64,000 nt of DNA from Nitrobacteraceae bacterium AZCC 2146 (GCA_036924855.1 JBAGRP010000001.1:4092001-4156000), one strand, 5' to 3'. Counted from the first letter of the stretch, positions 15,774-25,947 are shown. Notes: generated from the sequence alone by a model not told the origin. Numbers and translations are program-made.

Positions 15774-17268
15774 CTACTCCACAACGGCCAGCGGCCGTGC
15801 AACGGATTCAAGCGGCTGGCGTTCCGCCGCGACGGCGTAGCGCCAGCCGATCACCGCCGCCGCGATCATCAGAAAGGCGCCGAGAAGGTATCCGGCGAAC
15901 ACGCTGTTGCGTGAGCCGGAGTCAATCAGCACGCCGAACAGAGCCGGGCCGGCAACGCCGCCGATTCCAGTTCCGATCGCGTAGAACAACGCAATCGCCA
16001 GCGCACGGACTTCGAGCGGAAAGGTTTCGCTCACTGTCAGATAGGCCGCGCTCGCCGCCGGCGAAGCGAAGAAGAAGATCACCATCCAGGCGATCGTCTG
16101 GGTCTGCGCACTCAGCACGTCGATCGAGAACAGATAGCCGGAGATCGCCAGCAGCACGCCGGAGACGCCATAGGTTACCGCGATCATCAGCCGGCGGCCG
16201 AGCGTATCGAACAAACGGCCGAGCAGCAGCGGCCCAAGAAAGTTGCCGGCAGCGAAGGGCAAGATATACCAACCGACTTGGTTCGAGGCGATGCCGAAGA
16301 AATCCGTCAGTACCAGCGCATAGGTGAAGAAGATCGCGTTGTAGAAAAACGCCTGCGCCGCCATCAGCGCCAGGCCCACCAGCGAGCGCTGCCGGTACAG
16401 CACGAACAGCGTCCGCGCGACCTCGTGCAGCGGTGTGTGGTCGCGCATCGTCAGCCTGATCTTCGGCAGCAGCTTCAGAGCCGACGGCGTCGCCTGCTGA
16501 CGCGTCGATGCCTCGATCTCGGCAACGATCGCTTCGGCGCGCTCCGGCCGGCCATGGATCATCAGCCAGCGCGGACTTTCCGGAATCCACAGCCGCATCA
16601 CGAACACCACGAGCCCGAGGATCGCCCCGGTGAAGTACGCCAGCCGCCAGCCATAGGCCTGATCTATCACCACGGGATCGAGCAACACGATGGCGCAGAC
16701 CGCGCCCAGCGCCGCGCCCAGCCAGAAGCTGCCGTTGATCACCAGATCGGTCCAGCCGCGGTAGCGCGCCGGCACCAATTCCTGGATCGTGGAATTGATC
16801 GCGGTGTATTCGCCGCCGATGCCGGCACCGGTGAGGAAGCGAAACAGCACGTAGCTCGCCAGATTCCATGACAGCGCCGTCGCAGCCGTCGCCGCGAGAT
16901 AGAGCGCCAGGGTGATGAAGAACAGTTTCTTGCGACCGATACGATCGGTGAGCCAGCCAAAACCGAGCGCGCCGATCACGGCCGCCAGCGAGATAGGCGC
17001 TGTTGGCCAGGCCGACGTCGACATTCGAGAATTTCAGCAACGGGTCTTCTTTCAAGGCGCCCGACAATGCGCCGGCCAGCGTCACCTCAAGCCCATCGAG
17101 GATCCAGGTGATGCCGAGCGCCAGCACGACGCGGGTATGAAATCCGCCCCAGCGAAGCGCATCGAGGCGCGACGGAATGTCGGTTTCGATCACGCGGCTT
17201 GGGCCCGAAGGCAGCAGCTGCCCGACGGGGGGACTGGCTCCAAAATCAGCGCTGCTCAGACTGGCCAT
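15774..17268 (-). pseudogene. MFS transporter broken by a one-base frameshift
   Basis: The N-terminus (MASLSSADFGASPPV, first membrane helix VLALGITWILDGLEV) and the rest (GALGFGWLTDRIGRKK onward, about 11 more membrane segments) lie in different frames. They join if one base is removed at the heptamer GGCCGCC (16980-16986), restoring SAYLAGAVIGALGFG. The rejoined product has about 498 residues and resembles metabolite:proton symporters with a DRIGRKK loop. It is cotranscribed with otsB. Either the copy is dead, or the extra base is a sequencing error; the rest of the frame is intact, which favours recent change or error. Confidence 0.85.
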
Positions 17269-17501
17269 GCCGCCTTGCTCCAAAGCATACGTGTGATGCT
17301 CCGGTCGGAGCGCGGCAAATTCGATACGTTAAAAACGAAAGCACCCGAAGCCTTGCGGCGCGGGCCATTCAGCAACTGGACGGTTACATCCCACACCCAT
17401 CAACCCACGGATCGCGCTAAGGTTCCGGCATTTTCGCGATGATCCGGAACAGGTGCGAGGCCTGCTTGTTTCCAAGCAATACCTTCGAAATGGAGCACCC
17501 C

Positions 17502-17888
17502 ATGGCTGAACGCCGCAAGGCATCCCCTCGGAAAACCGCCACACGCAAATCGACGCGCAAAACTTCCACGAGCAAGACTTCCACCAGCAAGCCTCCGGCG
17601 AAGCGCAAAACTGCTTCCCCCAAACGCTGGTCGCAGCACGTCACCGAGACCAGCGATGCGCTGGACCTCAAGCAGGGGGTCTTCAAGCTGCAGGACCCGA
17701 AGAAAATCGCAGCGTTATTGAAACGTTCGGCGGAGCACAGCGCCCGGCGCAAGACTGGCGCCCATCGCTCGGCGCTGTCGATGCTGACCTTCTATATCAA
17801 CCGCGCGGGCAAGACGCTGCCAAAGACCCAGCGGAGCCGTCTGGAGCGTGCCAAGGACGAGCTGAAGAAGCAGTTCGGCCGGGAGTGA
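17502..17888 (+). CDS. DUF3175 protein
   Basis: After a basic, Lys/Ser/Thr-rich start (residues 1 to about 45), the conserved block begins at KRWSQHVTETSDALDL and runs through GVFKLQDPKKIAALLKRSAE to MLTFYINRAGKTL, the signature of DUF3175. The ATG at 17502 follows GGAG at good distance. It is a small, probably cytoplasmic protein with a possible nucleic-acid-binding tail; the role is unknown. It stands alone, facing the GntR gene. Confidence 0.85.
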   Translation: MAERRKASPRKTATRKSTRKTSTSKTSTSKPPAKRKTASPKRWSQHVTETSDALDLKQGVFKLQDPKKIAALLKRSAEHSARRKTGAHRSALSMLTFYINRAGKTLPKTQRSRLERAKDELKKQFGRE

Positions 17889-17892
17889 AGGC

Positions 17893-18639
17893 TTACAGCG
17901 ACACCGCGTAGTGCTCGTATTCGCCGCGCACCAGTTCGATATGCGCGCGCATCGCCGCGGCGGCGCCAACTCTGTCGCCGCGCATGATCGCCACCACGAC
18001 GCGGTCGTGCTCGGCCTGCGATTTCGCGAGGCGGCCGAGATTGCGGAACTGGGCGCGGCGGAACGGCTGCACCCGCACCCGCGTCGCCAGCGTTATTTCG
18101 GCAATGTAGTCGTTCTGCGAGCCGGCATAGATCGCGTTATGAAAGCGCTCGTTGACCTCGTGGAAACGATCGGGATTGCCGGCATAGCTCAGCACCCGCA
18201 ATTCCTCGTGCACGGCTTCCAGCGCGTGGCGCTCCACTGCCGACATCCGTTCGGCGGCAAGACCGGCGCACAAGGCTTCCAGTTCCGCCATCGCCTCAAA
18301 CATCCCCGTCAGCCGCTCCAGCGACGGCTGCGCCACCACGGCGCCGCGATGGGCGCGGGAATCCACCAGGCCACTGGCGGCCAGTTGCCGCAAGGCTTCA
18401 CGCACCGGCGTGCGCGAGACGTTGAATCGTTGTGCGATCTCGGTTTCGTCGAGCGGCGCACCCGGCGCCAGCACGCCGCGAACAATGTCGTCAGCGAGCT
18501 GCAACCGCAACTCTTCGGCACGGGTGACTTTTCCCGTAGTGATGCCTGGCCGGTCGACGCGGCTGACAGGCTCGGCGGCGCCGGCCTTGCGGCGCGGCTT
18601 CCCTGAGTCCGGTGCTACCAGCACATCGTCAAAACTCAT
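17893..18639 (-). CDS. GntR-family regulator (FadR/FCD type)
   Basis: A winged helix (LADDIVRGVLAPGAPLDETEIAQRFNVSRTPVREALRQLAASGLV-like pattern) at residues about 45-110 is followed by an all-helical FCD ligand-binding domain with the His/Asp-containing ERFHNAIYAG segment. It starts by ATGA overlap with the end of the HpxZ-like gene and is the last gene of the transport and hydrolase operon, so it probably controls that operon in response to the substrate or a product. Confidence 0.9.
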   Translation of the reverse strand: MSFDDVLVAPDSGKPRRKAGAAEPVSRVDRPGITTGKVTRAEELRLQLADDIVRGVLAPGAPLDETEIAQRFNVSRTPVREALRQLAASGLVDSRAHRGAVVAQPSLERLTGMFEAMAELEALCAGLAAERMSAVERHALEAVHEELRVLSYAGNPDRFHEVNERFHNAIYAGSQNDYIAEITLATRVRVQPFRRAQFRNLGRLAKSQAEHDRVVVAIMRGDRVGAAAAMRAHIELVRGEYEHYAVSL

Positions 18640-19031
18640 GCCTGATCCTTGGGCTCGTCAATCATGCTGACAGAAGCAGCGACGATCCGCCAGCCCTCGG
18701 CGAATCGCACCCATGTCTGCATCTGCCGGCCAACCCTACCCGGCGCCGTCTCACGATAAAATAGCGTCGAGGCGACCGCGGTGTCGCGGCCGTAGGACGA
18801 GATCACGGTTCGCGCGGTGCGGCGCATCAGCCCCACCGGCGAGCGTGCACCGCGGAATGCCTGGATCGCGTCATAGCCGTAGAGATTCTCGCCCATGCCA
18901 TAGCGCAGCGTGCGGGGGTCATTGCGGAACAACTCGCCGAGCACCGCGGTGTCGTTACTGACCAGCGCGGCTTCGTAGCGTGCAAAGGCGGCGCTCACTT
19001 CGGCGATCACGTCGGGAAGGTCGATATCCAT
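18636..19031 (-). CDS. hpxZ: AtzH/HpxZ-like protein
   Basis: This 131-residue protein starts MDIDLPDVIAEVSAAF and has the NTF2-like fold of the DUF3225 family, with RTLRYGMGENLYGYDAI and RTVISSYGRDTAVASTLFYRE. In cyanuric acid degradation AtzH hydrolyses dicarboxyurea; in purine breakdown the HpxZ homologue belongs to oxalurate catabolism. Its position directly after the AtzE-like amidase, with a one-base gap, supports this. The symbol follows the oxalurate naming; the true substrate is open. Confidence 0.82.
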   Translation of the reverse strand: MDIDLPDVIAEVSAAFARYEAALVSNDTAVLGELFRNDPRTLRYGMGENLYGYDAIQAFRGARSPVGLMRRTARTVISSYGRDTAVASTLFYRETAPGRVGRQMQTWVRFAEGWRIVAASVSMIDEPKDQA

Positions 19032-19032
19032 G

Positions 19033-20449
19033 TCAGAATCCTTTCGGGCGCGGCGCGGCGACGACGCCGGCATGCTGCAGCGCGTAAGCGACGCGCAGTG
19101 CAATATCTTCCCGCCACGGGGCGGCGATGATCTGGACGCCGATCGGCATCGGATCGAGCGGCACGGGCACCGCCGCCACCGGCAGGCCGATGAACGAAAT
19201 CGGCTGGGTGTGGATACCGATATTGGCGCGTACCGGCAACTCGACCCCATCGAGTTCGAACATGACCTGGCCGAGTTTCGGCGCAACGCAGGGGGTTGCC
19301 GGCGCGATAATCACATCGACGGTCTTGAACAGCTCCAGCACTTGGGCCCGGTACCAGCGGCGGAATTTTTGCGCGCGATCAACGAGGGGCGCCGGCACCA
19401 TCGCGCCGGCCAGCAGCCGGTCGCGCGTCGCCGGATCGAAATCATGCGGCCGCGTACGCAGCCGATCGAGATGCAATGAGGCCGCCTTCGCTGGTCGAGA
19501 TCACATAAGCCGCGGCGCGGGCACGGGCGGCTTCCGGGAGTTCGACCTCGCGCGTCACGCCCAGCGCCTTGACCACACGGGCAACGGCTTCGCTAGCTTC
19601 CGGAAACAGGTTCTTCTGAAAGTAACCGCCCGCGGCGGCGATGCGCAGCCCACCGATGTCCTGGGCCAACAGCGACGTCACCGGCTCAATGGCGCGGTTC
19701 GAACACCCCGCGTCGGCGGCATCGGGGCCCTGCATTGCGTCATAGGCAAGCGCGAGATCCTCGACCGATCGCGCGAACGGCCCGAGATGGTCGAAGCTGG
19801 CGACGAACGGGAACGAACGCGCCCGCGACAGCCGGCCATAAGTGGGTTTCAGGCCAAAGATGCCACAGAACGACGACGGCACCCGGATCGAGCCATTGGT
19901 ATCGGAGCCCAGCGCCAGCGGCACCAGACCGCCGCCGACCGCGCCGCCAGAGCCGCCGGACGAGCCGCCCGTCATCCGCGTCGTATCGTGCGGATTGCGC
20001 GACGGGCCATCGTGGACGTTTTCGCCGGTGAAATCGTAGGCGTATTCGCCCATGTTGAGCGCGCCAAGCAGCACGGCACCGGAGGCTTCCATGCGCTCGA
20101 TCAGCGTGGCGTCGCGCGGCGATGGCGGGCGATCTCGGTTGATCTTGGAGCCGGCGCGAGTCGGCAAGCCCTGGACATCGAACAGGTTCTTGACCGCGAA
20201 CGGCACGCCGGCGAGCGGGCCCACGGTTTGGCCGGCGGCAATCGCCGCATCGACCGCGCTGGCCTTGGCACGCGCACGCTCGGCAGTGACGTCGGTGAAG
20301 GCGTTCAGCACCGGATCATGCTTTGCGATCCGCGCCAAAGCGGCTTCGGTGACGCTGAGGGCCGACATCTTTTTCACGGCCACCGCCTGCGCAATGTCGG
20401 ACGCGGACAGCCACTCGCCGTTGGCCTTCGTCACGGGATCAGGCTGCAT
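19033..20449 (-). pseudogene. AtzE/HpxY-type amidase with one-base frameshift
   Basis: The N-terminal part has the amidase signature with catalytic Lys (PFAVKNLFDV), the Gly/Ser-rich GGSSGGSGGAVGG and SDTNGSIRVPSS, and runs out of frame after STSEGG. The C-terminal 147 residues (LHLDRLRTRPHDFDPATR to PRPKGF) follow in another frame. Removing one base at GGCCGCC (19480-19486) rejoins them. The whole would be about 471 residues, normal for the amidohydrolase that acts with AtzG. The same heptamer is the frameshift site in the MFS gene. Confidence 0.88.
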
Positions 20450-20618
20450 AGATACTGGCCGGCTCGATTTCATCGGGCAGCGGGAATTCATCGACGCTCC
20501 GGGCCATCCGCAGCGTCACGTCGAGATTCGCGCGCACCGAGGGCTTCCAGGCCTCTTCAACCGGCAACCGCAACGCTTTCGCAACGGCGTCGATGTAGTC
20601 GTCAAGCGGATCGGCCAC
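20439..20618 (-). CDS. AtzG/HpxX-like small subunit (DUF4089)
   Basis: The GTG at 20618 follows a purine-rich GGGAGAGGG and gives 59 residues (ADPLDDYIDAVAKALRLPVEE). It ends with an 11-base overlap of the amidase start. AtzG proteins form a complex with the amidase AtzE and complete its active site or stabilise it. Size, neighbours and the A-L-x-L-P-V-x-x-x-W pattern fit that family. It follows the ABC ATPase gene directly. Confidence 0.85.
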   Translation of the reverse strand: MADPLDDYIDAVAKALRLPVEEAWKPSVRANLDVTLRMARSVDEFPLPDEIEPASIYAA

Positions 20619-20644
20619 AGGCCCTCTCCCAGTCGATTGCAACG

Positions 20645-22366
20645 TCAATGAGCGGGGAGCGGCGGATGCGGAATCGCAGACAGCAGCTCCTTTGTATAGC
20701 CGTCCTGCGGTGCGCCCAGCACGCGTTCCGTCGGCCCCTCCTCGACGATTCGCCCGGTACGCATCACGATGACACGATCGCACAACAACCGCACCACATT
20801 CAAATCGTGCGACACAAAAAGATAACTCATCCCCATGGATTGTTTGAGATCCTGCAGCAGGTTGAGCACCACCGCCTGCACCGAAACATCGAGCGCGGCG
20901 GTGGGCTCGTCAAGGATGATCAGTTTCGGCTGCAGCGCGATGGCGCGGGCGATGCCGACGCGCGCCTTCTGACCGCCGGACATCTGGTGCGGGAAGCGAT
21001 CGAGCAGTTCGAGCGGCAGCCCGACCTGCCGCGCCAGATCCTCGCATCTGGCGCGCAGCGCGTCGCCACCTTTGATGTCGCCGAGTTGCATGATCGGATC
21101 GGCGATCGCGCGTGCTGCGGTGAAGCGCGGATTGAGGCTATCCGTGGGATCCTGGAACACCATCTGGATGCTCTTGCGCAGCGGCAGTCGCGCAAAGGCA
21201 TTTGGCGGCATGCTGCCGATGTCGTCGCCATCGAACAGGATGTTGCCCGAGGTCTTGTCGATCAGCCGCATCACCATCATCGAGGTGGTGGACTTGCCGC
21301 AGCCGGATTCGCCGACCAGGCCGACGCTCTCGCCATGGCCGACGGAAAAGCTGATGCCATCGACGGCGCGGAATTTGTCCGGCTCGGCGGCAGGCTTGCG
21401 GGAGAACAGCTTTGCGAGCGTCGCGGTGGCGCCCTGCCGGGCATATTCCTTGACCAGATTATCGACGCGCAGGAGCGGCTTCACGGGAACATCGGCGGCG
21501 GCATCGTCCGCCAGCGCCGGCTGCACCGGCATCGCCGCGCGCTCTTCCTCCGGCAACAGATCGCGCAGCGAGACGCCGAGCCGCGGCGTCGCCTGCATCA
21601 GTTTCTTGGTATAGGCGTGCTGCGGATTGGCGAAGATATCGGCCGACAAAGCGGTCTCGACCACGCGGCCCTTCTCCATCACCACGACGCGGTCGCAATA
21701 GGCGGCGGCCAAGCCGAGATCATGGGTGATCAGGATCGTCGACATGCCCCGGCTTTTGGTTAGCTCGACGATCAGGTCCATCACCGCCTTCTGGGTGGTG
21801 ACGTCAAGGCCGGTAGTGGGTTCGTCGGCGATCAGAAGCTGCGGATTGCAGGCCAGCGCCAAAGCGATCACGACACGTTGGCACATGCCGCCGGACATTT
21901 CGAACGGATAGGCGTGATAGCGTTCGCGCGGCCGGGCGATCTTGACCTGCTCCAGCGCCTCGATCGCCTTCTCGCCACGGTCGCTGGCCGCCGATTGCAC
22001 GTGCTGGCGCAGCACGTCCTCGATCTGGTCGCCTACCTTGCGGATCGGATTGAGCGCCGCACGCGGGTTCTGGAAGATCATCGAGATTTCGCGGCCACGC
22101 AGGTCGCGCATCTGGTTCTCTGTAGCGGCCTTGACGTCGATACCGGAGAACATCACCGAGCCCTCAGCGATCTTGCCGGCGCGGTCGAGAATTCGCATCA
22201 CCGCATAGGAGGTCACCGACTTGCCGGAGCCGGATTCGCCGACGATGCCCAGCGTTTCGCCCTTGGCCACGGAGATGTTGACGTGCTGCACCGCCTTGAC
22301 GATGCCGCGCCGTGTGGCGAATTCCACCGTGAGATCGTTGACGTCGAGCAGCGGCTGCGCGGTCAT
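20645..22366 (-). CDS. Fused dipeptide-type ABC ATPase (DppD-DppF)
   Basis: Two ATP-binding domains in one 573-residue chain power the uptake of the substrate. Each has Walker A (GESGSGKS and GESGCGKS), an ABC signature (MSGG followed by basic residues) and Walker B (LLIADEPTTGL and LIILDEPTAAL). The C-terminal domain is the DppF-like half. Fused ATPases of this kind serve peptide, opine and nickel-type importers. It follows the two permease genes in one operon, 10 bases from the second. Confidence 0.93.
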   Translation of the reverse strand: MTAQPLLDVNDLTVEFATRRGIVKAVQHVNISVAKGETLGIVGESGSGKSVTSYAVMRILDRAGKIAEGSVMFSGIDVKAATENQMRDLRGREISMIFQNPRAALNPIRKVGDQIEDVLRQHVQSAASDRGEKAIEALEQVKIARPRERYHAYPFEMSGGMCQRVVIALALACNPQLLIADEPTTGLDVTTQKAVMDLIVELTKSRGMSTILITHDLGLAAAYCDRVVVMEKGRVVETALSADIFANPQHAYTKKLMQATPRLGVSLRDLLPEEERAAMPVQPALADDAAADVPVKPLLRVDNLVKEYARQGATATLAKLFSRKPAAEPDKFRAVDGISFSVGHGESVGLVGESGCGKSTTSMMVMRLIDKTSGNILFDGDDIGSMPPNAFARLPLRKSIQMVFQDPTDSLNPRFTAARAIADPIMQLGDIKGGDALRARCEDLARQVGLPLELLDRFPHQMSGGQKARVGIARAIALQPKLIILDEPTAALDVSVQAVVLNLLQDLKQSMGMSYLFVSHDLNVVRLLCDRVIVMRTGRIVEEGPTERVLGAPQDGYTKELLSAIPHPPLPAH

Positions 22367-22376
22367 GCTGGTCCCC

Positions 22377-23279
22377 TCATGTCCGCCGCTGCGGATCGAC
22401 GATATCGCGCAGACCGTCGCCGAGCAGGTTGAAACAGAACACCGCGACCATCAGCGCGAGGCCGGGAAACAATGCGATCCACCATTCACCGGAGACCATG
22501 AAGGACGCGCCTTCGGCGACCATGATGCCCCATTCCGCGGTCGGCGGCCGGACGCCGAGACCGATGAAGGACAGACCGGCGGCATTGAGGATGGCGTAGC
22601 CCATGGTCAGCGACATCTGCACGATCATGATCGGCATGATGTTCGGCAGGATATGCACCAGCAGTATCCGCATCTCGCTGTTCCCCGACAGCCGCGCCGC
22701 CTGGACGAAACCGGCATCGCGACGGACATTGGCCTCGGCGCGGGCGACGCGTGCATAGAGCGGAAAATTCACGATCGCGGTAGCGATGATGATGTTCTGC
22801 ACGGTGTTGCCGAGGGCGGCGACGATACCCATCGCCAGCACGAACAGCGGAAACGCCATGATGGTGTCGGCGATGCGGCCGACGATGCGGTCGGTCCAGC
22901 CGCCGAAATAGCCCGATGCGATGCCGGCGAGGCCGCCCATCGCGAACACCAGGAGCACCGAGGCGATGGCGATGAAGAAATCGAGCCGCGTCGCCACGAT
23001 GACGCGGCTGAAGATGTCGCGTCCAAGCTGGTCAGTACCGAACCAGTGCGCCGCCGACGGCGCCGACAGCGCCTTTGCGGTGTCGCTGGCGAGCGGATCG
23101 TAGGGCACGATGTACGGGCCGAAGACAGCCGCAAACACGATCAGCACCAGCAGGCCGAAGGCAAAGGCCGTGACGCGGTTTTCGCCGAGAATGTAACGCG
23201 TATGCTGGAACGTCGCCGCGAGGCCGGAGGTGCGCGCGGCAGGAACAGTCTCAGCGACGACGGGGGCGACTGTGCTCAT
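22377..23279 (-). CDS. Peptide-type ABC permease (DppC-like)
   Basis: A 300-residue inner-membrane protein with about six membrane segments and the conserved cytoplasmic EAA-like loop (AARLSGNSEMRILLVHILPNI). An ATG at 23279 (MSTVAPVV) follows GGAAGG. The DppC family brings an N-terminal OppC_N region (ENRVTAFAFGLLVLIV). It partners the other permease. Confidence 0.92.
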   Translation of the reverse strand: MSTVAPVVAETVPAARTSGLAATFQHTRYILGENRVTAFAFGLLVLIVFAAVFGPYIVPYDPLASDTAKALSAPSAAHWFGTDQLGRDIFSRVIVATRLDFFIAIASVLLVFAMGGLAGIASGYFGGWTDRIVGRIADTIMAFPLFVLAMGIVAALGNTVQNIIIATAIVNFPLYARVARAEANVRRDAGFVQAARLSGNSEMRILLVHILPNIMPIMIVQMSLTMGYAILNAAGLSFIGLGVRPPTAEWGIMVAEGASFMVSGEWWIALFPGLALMVAVFCFNLLGDGLRDIVDPQRRT

Positions 23280-23289
23280 CCTTCCAACC

Positions 23290-24303
23290 TCAACCTTCCA
23301 GCCTGACGCGGGGATCGATGACGCCATAAAGAATATCGATGATCAGGTTGATCAGCACGTACATCACAGCCATGGTCAGCACGAAGCCCTGCACCGGCGC
23401 GAAGTCGGACGAGATCAGCGCTTCCACCGCATAGGAGCCAATGCCCGGCCAGGCGAAGACTTTCTCCACCAGCACATTGGCACCGAGCAGGAAGGAGAAT
23501 GTCATCGACAGCGTGGTGATGACGGGCAGCATGGCGTTGCGGAAGGCGTAGGTGACGATCACGGTGCGTGGCGACAGGCCGGAGGCGCGCGCGGTGCGGA
23601 CGAAATCGGACGACAGGATCGCCAGCATCGAAGCGCGGGTCATGCGCGCGATCGGCGCCAGCGAGAAGATCGCCAACGTCGCCGTCGGCAGGATCAATTG
23701 ATTGAACGAGGACCGGAACGCCTCCCAGTCGCGCGCGAACAGGCTGTCGATCAGGTAGAAACCGGTGACGGCGGGCGGCGTGCTGGCGAAGACGTCGAGA
23801 CGCCCCAGCGGCGCCGGCGACCAGCCAAGCCGGAAATAGAACACATAGACCAGCACCAGCCCGGTAAAGAACACCGGCAGCGAGACGCCGGCCGTGGTGG
23901 TGATGCGGCAGAGATGATCGATCCACGAGCCCGGCCGCGTCGCGGCGAGGATGCCAAGCGGAATCGCGATCACGATCGAAACGATCAGGCCCAGCAACGT
24001 CAGCTCGGCGGAAGCCGGCAGGCGGTTGCGGATTTCGGTGGCAACCGGCTGGCCGGTGGTCAGCGAATTGCCGAAGTCGCCATGGGCGAGGTCGGCGGTG
24101 TAGCGGAAGAACTGCTCGATCAGCGGCTTGTCGAGGCCGAGCTTCTTGCGGATCTCCTCGACCGCCTGCTTGTCGGCCGACGGCCCGGCGAAATACGCAG
24201 CGGGATCGCCGGGCAGCGCCCGCGTCAGCAAGAACGTCACGATCACGACCCCGATCAGGCTCGGGATCGCGAACATCAGGCGTTTGCCGATCATGCCCAG
24301 CAT
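23290..24303 (-). CDS. Peptide-type ABC permease (DppB-like)
   Basis: This 337-residue inner-membrane protein starts MLGMIGKRLMFAIPSLIGV, the usual DppB opening, and has six membrane segments and the loop ARASGLSPRTVIVTYAFRNAMLP. It forms the transmembrane channel with the DppC-like protein 10 bases downstream. The gene follows the binding protein with a 24-base gap. Confidence 0.93.
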   Translation of the reverse strand: MLGMIGKRLMFAIPSLIGVVIVTFLLTRALPGDPAAYFAGPSADKQAVEEIRKKLGLDKPLIEQFFRYTADLAHGDFGNSLTTGQPVATEIRNRLPASAELTLLGLIVSIVIAIPLGILAATRPGSWIDHLCRITTTAGVSLPVFFTGLVLVYVFYFRLGWSPAPLGRLDVFASTPPAVTGFYLIDSLFARDWEAFRSSFNQLILPTATLAIFSLAPIARMTRASMLAILSSDFVRTARASGLSPRTVIVTYAFRNAMLPVITTLSMTFSFLLGANVLVEKVFAWPGIGSYAVEALISSDFAPVQGFVLTMAVMYVLINLIIDILYGVIDPRVRLEG

Positions 24304-24327
24304 GGATTGCTCCCTGGCCGCAGCCCC

Positions 24328-25947
24328 TTACGCCTTGACCAGCGCGCGGTAGTCGAGCCGGCGGTGGAACCAGTACTGATAGCCGGAGATGTTCTTCTGC
24401 ATCGCGACATTGACGTAAGGCTGGTACAGCGGAATTCGCGGCACGTCGGTGAAGGCCAGATCGACAAAGCCCTTGACGTCGGCGTCGTAGCTCTTGGTAT
24501 CGCCGGTCGCCGCGGCGAGGCGGGCGCCGTTGATCAGCTTGTCCATCTCCGGCGACTTGTAGTTCATGGTGTTGAACACCGAATTGTCGCCGTGATAGCA
24601 CCAGTAGAAGAAGTATTCGGGGTAATCGAGCCAGCCGGAGAACACATTGGTGTAGAGCGGCATCTCCTTCTTGTTCAGCTCCGTGCGCCAGTTGGCGCCA
24701 GGGATCTTGTTGATCGTGGTCTTGATGCCGATCTGGCCGAGGCTTTCCTGCACCAGTACGCAGAGCGGCTCGTTGACGACGGCAAAACCGAGGTCGAATG
24801 ATATCGTCGTCTCGAAGCCATTGGGATAGCCGGCTTCCGCGAGCAGCGCCTTCGCCTTGGCCATGTCGGTATTGTATTTGGTCGCCTGCGGCCATTTGAC
24901 TTCGGTGGCCTTGTCCGCCGCCGCCCCGAACATCGGGTTGGCGAGACCGAACAGCACCGCATCGACGATCTTCTGATAGGGAATCGCATAAGCGACGGCC
25001 TGGCGCACCTTCGGATTGTCGAACGGCGGCTTGGTAACGTTCATGCCGATATACTGGATGCCATTGCTGAACGGCAGCGAGACCACGTCGAGCTTGCCAC
25101 TGGCCTTCAGCTCGGTGAAATCCTTGTAGGGCAATTCATAGGACATGTCGGCGTCGCCGCGCTCGAGCAGCGCGCGGCGGTTGCCGGCCTGTGGCACCAT
25201 GCGCCAGATCACGCGCTTGATCTTCGGCATCGGGCCGCTGACCCAGTCATCATTGCGCTCCATGATCACTTCGGTGCCGGCGGTCCATTTGGTCACCTTG
25301 TAGGCGCCGCCGCCGGCGGTGTTCTGCTTGGTGTATTCGAGACCCCACGGATCCTTCTCGGTAGCGTTCTTCTTCACCAGTTCGGAATTGATGACGCAGG
25401 GCACGATCACCGCGAGATCGGGAATCGTCAGCCGGTCCTTGGTGGCGAAATCGACGCGCACGGTGTGGTCATCGACGATGACGAACTGCTCGGGCTTCTT
25501 CAGCGAACCGGCGCTCATCTGAAAGGTCGGGAAACCGCCGACGCTGACGGCGCGATCCAGCGACCACTTGACGTCCTTCGCCGTGACCGGCGTGCCGTCA
25601 TGGAATTTGGCGTTCTTGCGCAGCTTGAAGGTCGCCGACATGTCGCCGATCTGCATGTCCTCGGCGAGCTCGGGCTTGTACTTGTCGCGGTCGTAATAGG
25701 CGACGCCGCCGGGGCCGGCCTTCATCTCGTGGCCGATCAGGCGGTCGTAGCAATTCCAGGAGACCTCATAGCCGGGCACGTTGGTGCCGACGCCGTGGAT
25801 GTCGAGATTGTTGGGGCCGCTCTCGGAGACGATCAGCAGCGTTTCGGACCGGGCATCCGCCTTGGCCGCCGACCAGATCGCCGGAGCGGGCACCATGGCG
25901 CCGGCCGCTGCGCCGGTGACGGTCTTCAGAAAATCGCGACGCTTCAT
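24328..25947 (-). CDS. Peptide-type ABC substrate-binding protein
   Basis: The start at 25947 (MKRRDFLKTVTGAAAGAMVPAPAIWSA) gives a twin-arginine-type signal, so export through Tat is likely. The mature protein has the SBP_bac_5 layout, including TFKLRKNAKFHDGTPVTAKDVKWSLDR. It is the first gene of the transport and hydrolase operon, and captures the substrate in the periplasm. The enzymes downstream suggest a ureide, oxalurate-like or related amide ligand, but that is inference from position only. Confidence 0.92.
   Translation of the reverse strand: MKRRDFLKTVTGAAAGAMVPAPAIWSAAKADARSETLLIVSESGPNNLDIHGVGTNVPGYEVSWNCYDRLIGHEMKAGPGGVAYYDRDKYKPELAEDMQIGDMSATFKLRKNAKFHDGTPVTAKDVKWSLDRAVSVGGFPTFQMSAGSLKKPEQFVIVDDHTVRVDFATKDRLTIPDLAVIVPCVINSELVKKNATEKDPWGLEYTKQNTAGGGAYKVTKWTAGTEVIMERNDDWVSGPMPKIKRVIWRMVPQAGNRRALLERGDADMSYELPYKDFTELKASGKLDVVSLPFSNGIQYIGMNVTKPPFDNPKVRQAVAYAIPYQKIVDAVLFGLANPMFGAAADKATEVKWPQATKYNTDMAKAKALLAEAGYPNGFETTISFDLGFAVVNEPLCVLVQESLGQIGIKTTINKIPGANWRTELNKKEMPLYTNVFSGWLDYPEYFFYWCYHGDNSVFNTMNYKSPEMDKLINGARLAAATGDTKSYDADVKGFVDLAFTDVPRIPLYQPYVNVAMQKNISGYQYWFHRRLDYRALVKA

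Noticed and set aside
19127..21763. Long plus-strand open frame (878 codons) opposite the amidase and ABC genes
   Set aside because: It is antisense to clear amidase, AtzG and ATPase genes in high-GC DNA; its protein is a low-complexity Arg/His/Ala mix without family features.
23276..24895. Minus-strand frame of 539 codons across the permease and binding protein
   Set aside because: It is out of phase with both known proteins and has the composition of a shadow frame.
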